Assembly: GCA_002397155.1 (NCBI GenBank) | Contig: DGZR01000078.1 | Span: forward strand, 527 to 27,359 | Direction of reading: 5' to 3' | Origin: Firmicutes bacterium UBA4975 | Lineage (GTDB): Bacteria > Bacillota > Proteinivoracia > UBA4975 | Length of the DNA: 26,833 nt | In this document: positions 1 through 9,603 of the stretch, piece after piece | Layout of the letters: each line of letters starts with the position of its first letter | How positions within the stretch are numbered: position 1 is the stretch's first letter | The notes under the pieces: model-generated | What the model saw: the letters and a program-made list of their open reading frames with translations, nothing else | Told to the model about the DNA's origin: nothing | Database searches by the model: none | Position numbers and translations under genes: made by a program

Positions 1-143
1 AGCATGGTCTTGCCCAGACCGGGCACGTCTTCTACTAGGATGTGGCCTTGGCAGATGAGGGCTACCGCCACCATCTCCACGACCCCTTCCTTGCCGATCA
101 ATACCTTGTTCAGATTGTCTAAAAGTCCGCTTAATTTCTGCAT
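1..143 (-). CDS. MoxR-family AAA+ ATPase, N-terminal part only
   Basis: The first 47 codons of a MoxR ATPase, cut off by the window edge. Translation from the ATG at 143 gives a short helical leader, an LIGKEGVVE stretch and the phosphate-binding loop EDVPGLGKTM, typical of MoxR proteins. A modest ribosome binding site (AGAAGGG) lies about six bases before the ATG. It starts 23 bases after the stop of the transglutaminase gene, so it is probably the third gene of the DUF58-transglutaminase-MoxR operon. MoxR ATPases are thought to act as chaperones that assemble or activate partner complexes, often with VWA-domain proteins. A second, complete MoxR gene lies at 17542-18501; the two are distinct paralogs, not a recent duplication. 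Walker B and the sensor motifs are outside the window. Confidence 0.9.
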   Translation of the reverse strand, partial: MQKLSGLLDNLNKVLIGKEGVVEMVAVALICQGHILVEDVPGLGKTM

Positions 144-166
144 CGAAACCCTTCTTTCATCCGCTA

Positions 167-2200
167 TTAACCCTTAACCCGGTTTAGACGATGGTAGAGC
201 AAACCGAGGAGCGAGTAGTGTTTGCCCAGGTTCTTTTCCCTTTCTTTCGGCTCGTCCTTGCCCCCGTAGACCGAGTCCTCAAAGCCGCTTACAAAGCCGG
301 TAAGCCGTGGACGGTCCGGTAGGCCGTCCACCCTCTCCATGTGTTCACGAGGAGTCTCCCACTGTTGGCGCTGCCAGCCAAAAAGCTTGAGCCGACTCTG
401 TAGCCGAGTGTAGATCATTGCCACGCTCCCCCGGCCGAAACCCCGGAAGAGGAAGAAAACAAAAGAAATGAGGACTAGTCCCCCGCCAATTCCGGCATAC
501 AGCCGCCAGTCTTTTACCTTCTTTGGAGCGGGTTTTACCGGGTCGGGGTTTACCCCAGGATCGGGGTCCGGCTCTACCGGCGGCCTGGAGGGGTCAGGCC
601 TGTCCGGATTCACCGGCCCGACGGCTCCGGGATCGGTGCCGGCCACATCCGGCCGCAAATGGGCGCCGCCGGGTGTGGGTTCGAAGGGCACCCAGCCGTA
701 GCCGTCAAACCAGACTTCGGCCCAGGAATGGGCGTGATTGTTGCGAATCAGGTAGGTGCCGTCATCCTCCACGGTGCCGTAACCGTAACCCTTGACCCAG
801 CGGGCAGGAAGACCCACCGCCCGGGCCATCACCACGAAGGCGGTGGAAAAGTGGACGCAGTAACCGGAGTGCCGATTGAAGAGAAAGTCCTCGACAAAGT
901 CCACGCCGGAAGGGGGCGGTTCGGTTTCCAAAGAGTAGTAGCGGCCGCTGTAGCGCAAGTAACTTGCCAAAGCCACAGCCTTGTCGTAACCGTTCTCTTT
1001 TCCCTTTACCGTCGACCTGGCCAGTTCCTGCACCCGTTCGGGGACATTATCCAGGGAGCGGTAGCGAGGATCGACCTCGTTGCTGGATAGCGTGCGCAAG
1101 TAATACGGATCATCCAGCGGCAGGAGAACAGTCATAGTATACGTGTCTCCAGGCTGAAGACGGGCGCCAAACCGATAAAACTCATAGGCCATTGCCGAAA
1201 ACTCGTTGGGGCTGGCAGTGACGCTATAGCCCGAAGAAAAGTCAATCTGCAAGGGATAACGCGGGGTAAAAAGGAGCTTGTTGGAATTGAGGACCTGGAT
1301 GGAGATTTCCAGCTCCCTCCCCTCAAGATGATCGGGGCGGAGCTCGGGATAGGAAACATCTTGGTATACCTCCGAGGACCAGCCTCTACCGTTGTATACG
1401 CTCCTGGTCTCACCCCGCAAGTACATCGGCACCGGTGCTGTAACCCGCAGGGCGGGGGTCTCATCGTCGTCTACGGGCCTGCCCAGAGCCCCGTCAAAGG
1501 AGCTGTAACCCACCTTGCCCTTGGTGGTGGCAAGGGGATCATAGCGCCAAGATCCCCCCTCCAACCAACTGCTCAAGTCCAGGGGGGCGGCGGGCAGGGC
1601 ACCGGCAACCGAAACCAGGACCAGGACCCAGACCAGCAAATTGCCCAGCCAGCGGCCAATGGGAATGGGACCGCTCACCTTCAGGGAGACAGTGGCCTTT
1701 ATAACCAACCCCAGGATGACGAAAAAAACTGTGTACCAGACCGAACCGGCACTCTGCCATAGATGCAGGGAAGCCAGCATGGCCGCGCCCGAGCAGAGAA
1801 ATAAAGTGATCCCCGTTCCCTTAAGAAACAAGCGGGTGAAAAATGACTGTAAAAATATTAAAGAAGCCAAAGTGAGGACCATGGCGGTCACCGGCGCCAC
1901 AACTGTAAAGCCATTCTTCCCGATGGCAAGCAGGTCCTTGCCCAGGTCCTGGCTGAGCCAGCCCAGCCAACCCGGGTTAATAATGCCGCCGAGGTAGTAG
2001 CTCCTGTGCACCATGACCAGAGCGATCAGGGCGTTCAGAATAAAACCGACCCGGGGAAGCAGGAGGTCAGCCAGCGTAAAAAGGGCAAAGACCAGGAGCA
2101 GTTTGCTCGGCTCAATAAAAGTCATGACCGAATTGAGTCCGAAAACCAGCACGGCATACCACAGTCCGATCAATAGCTTCTTTTGCAACTGGGTTTGCAT
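167..2200 (-). CDS. TgpA-like membrane transglutaminase
   Basis: A 677-residue membrane protein of the DUF3488/TgpA type. The first 200 residues hold several hydrophobic helices. An extracytoplasmic region follows, with a transglutaminase-like core at about 400-512. The putative catalytic Cys448 (GYCVHFS) and His491 (HAHSWAEVW) are visible, and Glu507 (PFEPTP) takes the place of the usual third acidic residue. Residues 515-562 are a Pro/Asp-rich linker, then comes one more helix (about 568-587) and a cytoplasmic tail. The architecture matches TgpA, an envelope transglutaminase essential in Pseudomonas aeruginosa. The substrate here is unknown. The ATG at 2200 comes two bases after the DUF58 stop, so the genes are almost certainly co-transcribed and translationally coupled. 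DUF58, transglutaminase and MoxR are a recurrent trio in bacteria; here MoxR comes last instead of first. Confidence 0.92.
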   Translation of the reverse strand: MQTQLQKKLLIGLWYAVLVFGLNSVMTFIEPSKLLLVFALFTLADLLLPRVGFILNALIALVMVHRSYYLGGIINPGWLGWLSQDLGKDLLAIGKNGFTVVAPVTAMVLTLASLIFLQSFFTRLFLKGTGITLFLCSGAAMLASLHLWQSAGSVWYTVFFVILGLVIKATVSLKVSGPIPIGRWLGNLLVWVLVLVSVAGALPAAPLDLSSWLEGGSWRYDPLATTKGKVGYSSFDGALGRPVDDDETPALRVTAPVPMYLRGETRSVYNGRGWSSEVYQDVSYPELRPDHLEGRELEISIQVLNSNKLLFTPRYPLQIDFSSGYSVTASPNEFSAMAYEFYRFGARLQPGDTYTMTVLLPLDDPYYLRTLSSNEVDPRYRSLDNVPERVQELARSTVKGKENGYDKAVALASYLRYSGRYYSLETEPPPSGVDFVEDFLFNRHSGYCVHFSTAFVVMARAVGLPARWVKGYGYGTVEDDGTYLIRNNHAHSWAEVWFDGYGWVPFEPTPGGAHLRPDVAGTDPGAVGPVNPDRPDPSRPPVEPDPDPGVNPDPVKPAPKKVKDWRLYAGIGGGLVLISFVFFLFRGFGRGSVAMIYTRLQSRLKLFGWQRQQWETPREHMERVDGLPDRPRLTGFVSGFEDSVYGGKDEPKEREKNLGKHYSLLGLLYHRLNRVKG

Positions 2201-2202
2201 CC

Positions 2203-3408
2203 TCAGTTCACTCCCCTCTTTGCCGTGGCCGGAGCTAGTTCTTCTGCCCTCTCGATTATGATCTCATTGTAAGTGCCTGCCCTTTTGACCAGGCGGGGAC
2301 CGGAGGCAGTACGGCCGCCCACCAGGATCAGGGTCACCGAGTTGCCCCGGACCGACAAATGGTGAAGGATGTTTTGCAACCTGGCCCCCTTTTCCGATGA
2401 GATGAGCACCACATTGTTATCTCGGATAAAGAGCTCCCGATGCAGCATAGAGGCCAGGGTATCCTGACCATTGGCATCGATGCCGGCCAGGCGCGCCAAA
2501 AGACCATAGTATTCCGACCAGGAGGCTACCGGAATCTGTCCCCCCTGCTTGGTAAAATTGCTGTGAAAACGAGCCGGGATGTGGGCCCTCACCGCAGCCT
2601 TGACCAGGGAAGCGGCCACAGTTACTGCCTCTTCAAAAGCCGGGTCAAATTCTCGGCCCCAAACAGAAGCAGTGCAATCCAAAATGATCAGGGAAAAACT
2701 CATGAGCAAGGGTTCAAATTCTTTGGCAAAGAGGTGACCCGTCTTGGCCGTGGCTTTCCAGTCGATGAGGCTTAATTTGTCTCCCGCCTGATACTCCCGG
2801 ATCCCCACCAACTCAGTCTGGGAGTGGATGAAATTTTTCCGGGACATCACCGCTCCTTCGGCCCTGCGGGGAAAAAACTTTAGGGCCGGGAGCTCGATAG
2901 TGCGGGGATAGACGACCAGCTTGACCGGTTTTTTAATCCGGCCCTCCGCCTCGATAAAACCCAGAAGATCGCCGGAGCGGTATTTGAAACTGTCCCAAGT
3001 ATGGATACCCCGGGGCAGGTTGGATACATGGTAAGTGGCGTGGCGCATAGTGTTTCGGCGGGCCCAGAACAGGCTGCCCTGGGGCAAGCGCTGAAGATGC
3101 CGGGAAAGAGAGCGGGGCAGGTTATCGGTTATTTCCAACCAGGGCCAGGGCAAAAGACCAAAGGTCTTGACCCGCAGGACTACCCTCAGGTCAGCCCCCG
3201 CCTCAAGGGAAACCCTGTCGGTGCTGAGGCCCCGAGAGATGTCCAGGGCAGCCCAGCGACGCCAGCGATAGACCAAGGTCAAAACGATTATGCCAGCGCT
3301 CAGGTAAAAAAGAAACCAAAGCAGGGGCTCGTGCAGACCGGCAGCAAAAATAAAGGTAAGACCAGTAAAGAGCGGCACCAACCAAAAACCTGACTTAAGT
3401 TTAATCAT
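2203..3408 (-). CDS. DUF58 domain protein (VWA-like, membrane anchored)
   Basis: A protein of about 401 residues with two N-terminal hydrophobic segments (about residues 5-22 and 25-47) and a cytoplasmic DUF58 region. The DUF58 signature is clear at about 209-217 (GDKLSLIDW) followed by KATAKTG. A degenerate VWA-like strand (LIILDCTAS) lies about 25 residues further on. I prefer the ATG at 3408 because AGGGGTG lies six bases before it; a GTG at 3417 in the same frame has no room for a ribosome binding site. It is the first gene of the operon with the TgpA-like transglutaminase (2-base gap) and MoxR. DUF58 proteins are usually predicted to be partners of MoxR ATPases; the biochemical role is not established. 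A second, shorter DUF58 gene without N-terminal helices is at 16671-17537. Confidence 0.92.
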   Translation of the reverse strand: MIKLKSGFWLVPLFTGLTFIFAAGLHEPLLWFLFYLSAGIIVLTLVYRWRRWAALDISRGLSTDRVSLEAGADLRVVLRVKTFGLLPWPWLEITDNLPRSLSRHLQRLPQGSLFWARRNTMRHATYHVSNLPRGIHTWDSFKYRSGDLLGFIEAEGRIKKPVKLVVYPRTIELPALKFFPRRAEGAVMSRKNFIHSQTELVGIREYQAGDKLSLIDWKATAKTGHLFAKEFEPLLMSFSLIILDCTASVWGREFDPAFEEAVTVAASLVKAAVRAHIPARFHSNFTKQGGQIPVASWSEYYGLLARLAGIDANGQDTLASMLHRELFIRDNNVVLISSEKGARLQNILHHLSVRGNSVTLILVGGRTASGPRLVKRAGTYNEIIIERAEELAPATAKRGVN

Positions 3409-3477
3409 ACACTTCACCCCTGTGTAAAGAAGTCCTTACCTATATTTCGGCACCAGTTGGCAAAAGCCCTTTTCCAG

Positions 3478-3489
3478 TACAATATTGTA
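3478..3489. promoter_or_regulatory. Perfect 12-bp palindrome, candidate operator
   Basis: TACAATATTGTA is an exact self-complementary palindrome lying three bases downstream of the candidate -10 box of the DUF58 operon. It therefore covers the expected transcription start, a classic repressor position. No known regulator's consensus is recognised. The sequence is AT-rich, so a chance palindrome is possible. Confidence 0.4.
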
Positions 3490-3491
3490 AT

Positions 3492-3497
3492 ATTATA
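3492..3497 (-). promoter_or_regulatory. Candidate -10 box of the DUF58-transglutaminase-MoxR operon
   Basis: A perfect TATAAT on the minus strand, 84 bases before the DUF58 start codon. The -35 region 17 bases upstream is only a T-rich stretch without a good TTGACA match. It lies just after the groEL terminator, as expected for a new transcription unit. Confidence 0.55.
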
Positions 3498-3517
3498 CCA
3501 CAGGGATAGTTGGAAAT

Positions 3518-3549
3518 AAAAAAAGGGGCCGGCCCAATGGGACAGCCCC
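3518..3549 (-). terminator. Rho-independent terminator of groESL
   Basis: Starting 6 bases after the groEL stop codon, the minus strand forms a GC-rich hairpin (3525-3549). It has a 7-bp lower stem (GGGGCTG with CGGCCCC reversed, one G-U pair), a single mismatch and a CCC/GGG tip with an ATT loop. Seven T follow (3524-3518). Position and structure fit an intrinsic terminator separating groEL from the DUF58 operon. Confidence 0.88.
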
Positions 3550-3555
3550 AAAGTT

Positions 3556-5202
<1,647 letters not shown>

Positions 5203-5212
5203 CTATGTTGCT

Positions 5213-5500
5213 TTAGCCGACGACTGCCAGAATATCCCGCTCGCTGAGGATCAGGTATTCCTGGCCGTCTTTTTTAATTTCGGTGCCGGCGTATTTAGAG
5301 TAAATGACCCGATCTCCCACCTTGACCTCTAGTTCCTGACGAGTGCCGTTATCCAGGACCTTGCCGCTGCCAACGGCCATAATTTCCCCCTCTTGGGGCT
5401 TTTCCTTAGCCTTATCCGGCAAGACAATGCCGCTGGGGGTGATTTCGTCCTGTTCAAGCGCCTTGATTAAAACGCGGTCGCCAAGAGGCTTGATGTTCAT
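5213..5500 (-). CDS. groES: Co-chaperonin GroES (Hsp10)
   Basis: A 95-residue co-chaperonin, the usual length. It begins [13 protein letters not shown], the conserved first strand. It carries the [22 protein letters not shown] region containing the mobile loop, and ends with the [10 protein letters not shown] strand. It caps the GroEL ring during folding. The ATG at 5500 has a perfect AGGAGG site about eight bases upstream. It is the first gene of the groESL operon, with CIRCE and a sigma-A type promoter directly upstream, so heat-shock control by HrcA is expected. HrcA is not encoded in this window. Confidence 0.99.
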   Translation of the reverse strand: MNIKPLGDRVLIKALEQDEITPSGIVLPDKAKEKPQEGEIMAVGSGKVLDNGTRQELEVKVGDRVIYSKYAGTEIKKDGQEYLILSERDILAVVG

Positions 5501-5536
5501 AAGATTTACCTCCTTTTGAAAATTGAATTTGTATTG

Positions 5537-5563
5537 TTAGCACTCATCAGTGTCGAGTGCTAA
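5537..5563. promoter_or_regulatory. CIRCE operator (HrcA binding site)
   Basis: An exact match to the classical CIRCE element: TTAGCACTC, a nine-base spacer, then GAGTGCTAA. It lies 36 bases before the groES start codon, and its upstream edge overlaps the predicted transcription start. HrcA bound here would block transcription. Control by HrcA is inferred from the established CIRCE system. Confidence 0.98.
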
Positions 5564-5568
5564 TGCCA

Positions 5569-5597
5569 ATTATTATTTTACGTACTTGGCTCGACAA
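5569..5597 (-). promoter_or_regulatory. groESL promoter (sigma-A type)
   Basis: On the minus strand, -35 TTGTCG (5597-5592, 4 of 6 matches), a 17-base spacer, and -10 AATAAT (5574-5569, 5 of 6). The predicted start falls near 5562, inside the first arm of CIRCE, the usual arrangement for HrcA-repressed genes. Confidence 0.7.
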
Positions 5598-5766
5598 GGG
5601 CAAGAAGAATACTTCGCTGTTTTGGCCGTTTGAGGGAGAATAAATGGTTAATGCTTCGATTTGCTCTTGTTTATGCCAGATTATTTCCTAATTACACCAT
5701 ACCATTATAACCCTTTCCCGGGCCAATTATTCACAAGAGGGACGGGGCCAGCCCTTTTGGAACAGG

Positions 5767-6477
5767 CTATTTGTCCAACTGTACCCGCCAGGAGTGGCAG
5801 TAAACATTGAAACGCTTTTCCCGGGCAAAACCCACCAGGGTCAGCCCGGCTTCCGCCGCCAAGTCGACCGCCAGGGTGGAGGCGGCTCCTGGAGAGATGA
5901 CTAAACCGATGCCCATGCGGCAGGCTTTTTTCACCACCTGGCCCGTGATCCGCCCGCTGAGGAGCAAGGAGAGCGGCCCGGCCTGGCCTCCCGTCAAAAG
6001 GAGGCGGCCGGCCAGCTTATCAATGGCGTTGTGCCGGGCCACATCCTCTCGAAAGAGGACAATCTCCTCACCCGCCAGGGCGGCGGCGTGAACCGCGCCG
6101 GTTTCCCGAAAAAGAGCGGAAGCCCGAAAGAAATCCCCCATGAGGGCGCAGATTTTGCCCGGGGTGAGGCAGCAATCCCCGGGCAGCTCGGCCCCGGGGC
6201 CGGCCCCTTCGCCTAGATTTTTTGTCACAATTTCCGCCCGGGTGTCATCGTCCAGGAAAGTGAGGGAGCATAGGTCATCAGCTTTGCTGATCAATCCTTC
6301 GTTGAAGGCGTAACCCAGGGCCAACTCATCCAGATGGTTGGGGCTGGCCAGGAGGACGGCGCAAAAATGGCCGTTGACTGTTATCGTCAGCGGCCGCTCA
6401 GTTGCCAGCAGGTCCATTTTTTCAGTCCCTATTCCGTCTGACACGGCTAGTACCGATCGCTTCTCCTTAGCAGCCAA
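5767..6477 (-). CDS. fdhD: FdhD, formate dehydrogenase sulfurtransferase
   Basis: A 236-residue FdhD/NarQ protein. FdhD passes sulfur from a cysteine desulfurase to the molybdenum or tungsten bis-MGD cofactor and is needed for formate dehydrogenase activity. Conserved blocks include ERPLTITVNG, DELALGYAFNEGLI, TGAVHAAAL (about 126-134) and EDVARHNAIDKLAGR (about 144-158). The reactive loop, CxxC-like in Escherichia coli, is Cys102-Cys103 here (GDCCLT). The start is a TTG at 6477 with a strong AGGAGG seven bases upstream; an out-of-frame ATG in that spacer hits a stop within a few codons. It lies 45 bases after tRNA-Sec and ends the selenium block, fitting because formate dehydrogenases are commonly selenoenzymes. 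No good terminator is seen after it. Confidence 0.93.
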   Translation of the reverse strand: MAAKEKRSVLAVSDGIGTEKMDLLATERPLTITVNGHFCAVLLASPNHLDELALGYAFNEGLISKADDLCSLTFLDDDTRAEIVTKNLGEGAGPGAELPGDCCLTPGKICALMGDFFRASALFRETGAVHAAALAGEEIVLFREDVARHNAIDKLAGRLLLTGGQAGPLSLLLSGRITGQVVKKACRMGIGLVISPGAASTLAVDLAAEAGLTLVGFAREKRFNVYCHSWRVQLDK

Positions 6478-6521
6478 GGGGCATCCTCCTTTTTAAGGCG
6501 GGGGCAAAAAGGCAAAAAAAA

Positions 6522-6616
6522 TGGCGGGAATGCATGGGAATCGAACCCACCACGGACATACCCTGCCCGCTACTGGATTTGAAGTCCAGAGAGTCCACCA
6601 GGACTCCTCCATTCCC
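6522..6616 (-). tRNA. selC: tRNA-Sec (anticodon UCA)
   Basis: A 95-base selenocysteine tRNA with encoded CCA, the same length as in Escherichia coli. The anticodon arm has loop CTTCAAA (anticodon TCA). The D arm has the long six-pair stem typical of tRNA-Sec (GAGTCC/GGACTC) around a four-base TGGT loop. The extra arm is long (CGGGCA/TGTCCG). The T arm is GTGGG-TTCGATT-CCCAT, followed by the 3' acceptor strand GCATTCCC, discriminator G and CCA. With the 5' strand GGGAATGG, seven acceptor pairs form and the innermost is a G-G mismatch. A run of eight T follows one base after CCA. It has its own promoter and sits between selD and fdhD. Confidence 0.96.
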
Positions 6617-6622
6617 GCCTTT

Positions 6623-6651
6623 ATTATAGCTTTTCCCTCAATTACTGGCAA
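6623..6651 (-). promoter_or_regulatory. selC promoter
   Basis: On the minus strand, -35 TTGCCA (6651-6646, 5 of 6), a 17-base spacer, and -10 TATAAT (6628-6623, perfect). The -10 ends six bases before the mature tRNA 5' end, so transcription would start at or next to base 1. The promoter fills the gap between the selD stop and the tRNA. Confidence 0.8.
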
Positions 6652-6654
6652 GGC

Positions 6655-7683
6655 CTAGAGAACAGTGAGGAGCTTTTCTCCTTTATCTGGGGGCAAAACC
6701 CGCCCCACCAACCAGCCTACTCCCTTATCGACCAGGGAGCGGGCCTCTTTTTCCGGCAGGCTGAAAAGCAGGCCCCCCGAGGTTTGGGGATCAAAGAGGA
6801 CCAGGGCCTGGGCCTCGCTCAAGGGCGGGACAAAGTCCACCCGGCAGGCCAGGTAGTCCCGATTGCGCAGGGCCCCTCCGGGTATCATGCCCCCGGCTGC
6901 CTGTTCCACCACCCCGTTTACCAGGGGGATTTGGCCAAATTGAATTTCCGCCCTGGTCTTGCTGGCCTGCATCATCTCAGCCAGGTGACCGAGAAAGCCG
7001 AAGCCGGTTATATCGGTGCAGGCGTGGACAGACAGGTCGGCGGCAGCCCGGGCGGCGTCGGCATTGAGGGCGGTCATCACCGCGGTGATGGCGGTAATCT
7101 CTTGGTCCTTTGCCCGCCTGCCCTTGATGGCGGTGCAGAGGATGCCGCTGCCCAAGGGCTTGGTCAGCACCAGGCAGTCCCCGGCTCGGGCCCCGGCGTT
7201 GGTCCAGATGCAGCCGGGATCGACCAGGCCGCTGACCGCCAGTCCGTACATCGGGCTGTCTTCGGCCAAGGAGTGGCCCCCGGCCAGCCTGGCGCCGGCT
7301 TCCAGCACTTTGTCCGCCCCCCCTTGGAGAATCTCCGCCAAGATGTCCAGGGGCAATTTACGGGGGTAAACCACGATGTTCAGGGCGAGGATGGGCCGTC
7401 CCCCCATGGCGTAAACGTCGCTCAGGGCGTTGGCCGCCGCCACCTGGCCAAAAGAGTAGGGATCATCCAGCATGGGGGTAAAAAAGTCCAAGGTCTGGAT
7501 GAGGGCCAGCTTTTCCGTGATTTTGTATACGGCAGCGTCGTCGGCAGTATCTGCCCCTACCAACAAGTTGGCGTCGGGCTTGAGGTCTAGTTTGGCCAAG
7601 ATTTTTTCTAGGTCTCCCGGACCCAGTTTTGCCCCTCAGCCGGCGGCTGCGGTCATCTGGGTCAGGTAAACTGGTTCAGACAA
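6655..7683 (-). CDS. selD: Selenophosphate synthetase SelD, selenocysteine-containing
   Basis: SelD makes selenophosphate from selenide and ATP. The frame continues upstream of the apparent ATG at 7599 through an in-frame TGA (7638-7636) to a TTG at 7683, preceded by a strong AAGGAGGG. Reading TGA as Sec gives 342 residues and the active-site motif GUGAKLGP, with Sec16 and Lys19 equivalent to Cys17 and Lys20 of Escherichia coli SelD. A SECIS-like hairpin follows the TGA. Other conserved parts are GADTADDAAVYK, TLDFFTPMLDDPYSFGQVAAANALSD split over two blocks, the CTDITGFGFLGHL block and the DPQTSGGLL block near the C-terminus. It starts three bases after the selB stop and precedes selC, so it is in the selA-selB-selD operon. 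A standard gene call at 7599 would miss the catalytic residues. Confidence 0.96.
7608..7626 (-). promoter_or_regulatory. Bacterial SECIS hairpin in selD
   Basis: Nine bases after the in-frame UGA, the mRNA forms a seven-pair stem, CUGGGUC with GACCUAG (one G-U pair), closed by the loop CGGGA. Spacing to the loop (16 bases) and a G among the first two loop bases agree with the published bacterial SECIS consensus. It is the expected binding site for SelB with tRNA-Sec. Confidence 0.85.
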
Positions 7684-7686
7684 GAT

Positions 7687-9603
7687 TTATCCCTCCTTTG
7701 GGGCAGGGCCGGACGGTCCTTTAAGGCCGGGCCCGGCCAAGCGCAGATCCCCCCGGCGGCGAGTTAGGCCGGCCCCGTCAAAATATTCCAGCAAGGGGAG
7801 AGCATATTTCCGGCTGGTGCCCAAAATGTCGCGAAACTGGGCCAAAGTGAGCTGGCTCTCCTTTTGGAAATGACGGCGAAGGGCGGCCCCCGCCCCCTCC
7901 ACCGCCTCCTGGCTAAAGGCCAGCCCGCCGGTCAGGACGACTTGACCCTGCTGGGCCAGTAGTTTAAGCAGCGGCGCGATTGGCCCCAGTTTTTCCAACT
8001 CCGCCGGTTCGGGTGGAGCGTAGAGGTTTTCTCCCAGGGCCTGGAGGAGCTTGTCTCGAAGCTGGGCCTGCTGGGGAGTGAGGACGACCTGGTGCTCGGC
8101 CAGGGCCAGTTCTTGGCCCTGGAGCACAATACCCGAACCCGGCAATAGCTTGGTCAGCAAGGCGGAAAAGCCCCTGGCGCCCAGGTCCGGAAGCAGGCGG
8201 ACCCGGGCCTCTTCCCGGGGGATGCCCGGCCGCAGGGGATTGGCCTCGTGCCAGGCGGCCAAGAGCTCCCTGAGTTTTGCCAGCAGTTGGGGACCCTGGC
8301 TGTAATACCACGGCTCCCCTTCCCCGGGGATGGACAGAACCCGCTCTTCCAGGGCAGCTAGGGCCTCATCCAGCTCGGTCGGGGCCAGTTGGGTCCGGGC
8401 TAAAAGCTGGCTTCGGGACAGGGGGCGGTTCCCTTCCTCCAGGTAGGACAAGACCAGACTTTGGGGCTCTCCTTTCGCCCGCAGGAGCAAATTATCCCTG
8501 ACCTGGGGCTTAAACCGGCTGAGCCGGTGCCGGCTGGCCTCGATTATCTCCCCGCCGCCGATGGTGGTCACCGGCGACCAGGAGCGAATGACGTAGCGAT
8601 CCCCCCGCACGGCGAGGATCGGTTCATCCAGGCGAAATTGCACCAGGGCCTCTCCCCCCGGTGCCACCTGCTCAGCGCCGATGATTACCCCTCGGCCGAT
8701 GGTTTCCCCGGAGCCGCTGTGAAAGCGGACCCGGGCGTTGCTGGCCAGGGCAGGGGCTGTCGGCAATAAGTAAAAGCGCCCGGCGATTTTGTCCACCGGT
8801 TCCAAGCCCTGTCCCTTAAAGAGGACCATGCCCCGCCGGACTTGGCGGCGCTCGATTCCCGCCAGGTTTACCGCCACCCTTTGCCCGGGATTAGCCTCTC
8901 CGACCTGGGTACCGTGAACCTGAAGCTGACGGATCCGGGCGCTGATGTCGCCGGGCATCAAGCGGACCTGGTCTCCTTCCTGAAGGCTGCCGTCCAGCAG
9001 CGTGCCGGTCACCACTGTGCCAAAGCCCTTGAGGACGAAGACCCGGTCTAGAGGCATCCGGGTGAAACTGCGCCGGGGCCTGGGAGGGGCGCCCTTGACT
9101 ACCCCGGCTAGAACCTGGCCCAGTTCTTCCAGGCCTTCTCCCGTTAAGGCTGAAACCCGGACCCGGGGAGCCTGGGCCAGAAACGTCCCGGCCAAGGCGT
9201 CGTCCACATCGGCCTGGGCCAGTTCCAGCATTTCTTCGTCCACCAGGTCGATCTTGGTGAGGACGACGATCCCCGTCCCTACCCCCAGCAACTCCAAGAT
9301 TGCCAGGTGTTCGCGAGTTTGGGGCATTACCCCTTCGTCAGCGGCTACCACCAGCAGGACCAAGTCAATTCCCGCCGCGCCCGCCAGCATGTTCTTGACA
9401 AAGCGCTCATGACCGGGCACGTCGACAATCCCCGCCCGCCGCCCGTCGGGCAAGTCAAACCAGGCAAAACCCAGCTCGATGGTGATGCCCCGCTGTTTTT
9501 CCTGCTTGAGCCGGTCGGTTTCAATGCCGGTCAGAGCGCGGATGAGGGCGGTCTTGCCGTGGTCCACATGCCCGGCGGTGCCGATTACCAGGTTATCATC
9601 CAT
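7687..9603 (-). CDS. selB: SelB, selenocysteine-specific elongation factor
   Basis: A 638-residue GTPase that brings Sec-tRNA to UGA codons followed by a SECIS hairpin. The EF-Tu-like N-terminus has G1 ([11 protein letters not shown], 8-18), the [12 protein letters not shown] switch region, G3 (DVPGHE, 61-66) and G4 (TKID, 116-119). Beta-barrel domains II and III follow ([20 protein letters not shown]), and the C-terminal third is the winged-helix region that binds SECIS. The ATG at 9603 is chosen because GTPase homology begins directly after it and AGGTGA lies six bases upstream; an in-frame start 32 codons earlier would lie inside selA. It overlaps the end of selA by eight bases and is followed after three bases by selD. 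Confidence 0.97.
   Translation of the reverse strand: MDDNLVIGTAGHVDHGKTALIRALTGIETDRLKQEKQRGITIELGFAWFDLPDGRRAGIVDVPGHERFVKNMLAGAAGIDLVLLVVAADEGVMPQTREHLAILELLGVGTGIVVLTKIDLVDEEMLELAQADVDDALAGTFLAQAPRVRVSALTGEGLEELGQVLAGVVKGAPPRPRRSFTRMPLDRVFVLKGFGTVVTGTLLDGSLQEGDQVRLMPGDISARIRQLQVHGTQVGEANPGQRVAVNLAGIERRQVRRGMVLFKGQGLEPVDKIAGRFYLLPTAPALASNARVRFHSGSGETIGRGVIIGAEQVAPGGEALVQFRLDEPILAVRGDRYVIRSWSPVTTIGGGEIIEASRHRLSRFKPQVRDNLLLRAKGEPQSLVLSYLEEGNRPLSRSQLLARTQLAPTELDEALAALEERVLSIPGEGEPWYYSQGPQLLAKLRELLAAWHEANPLRPGIPREEARVRLLPDLGARGFSALLTKLLPGSGIVLQGQELALAEHQVVLTPQQAQLRDKLLQALGENLYAPPEPAELEKLGPIAPLLKLLAQQGQVVLTGGLAFSQEAVEGAGAALRRHFQKESQLTLAQFRDILGTSRKYALPLLEYFDGAGLTRRRGDLRLAGPGLKGPSGPAPKEG

Noticed and set aside
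5641..5700. Short plus-strand frame after GAGGGAG with several Cys codons, in the gap between fdhD and groES
   Set aside because: Only about 15 codons, no promoter of note and no similarity I recognise.
5700..5766. Terminator after fdhD
   Set aside because: A GGGC/GCCC tip exists but there is no T run after it.
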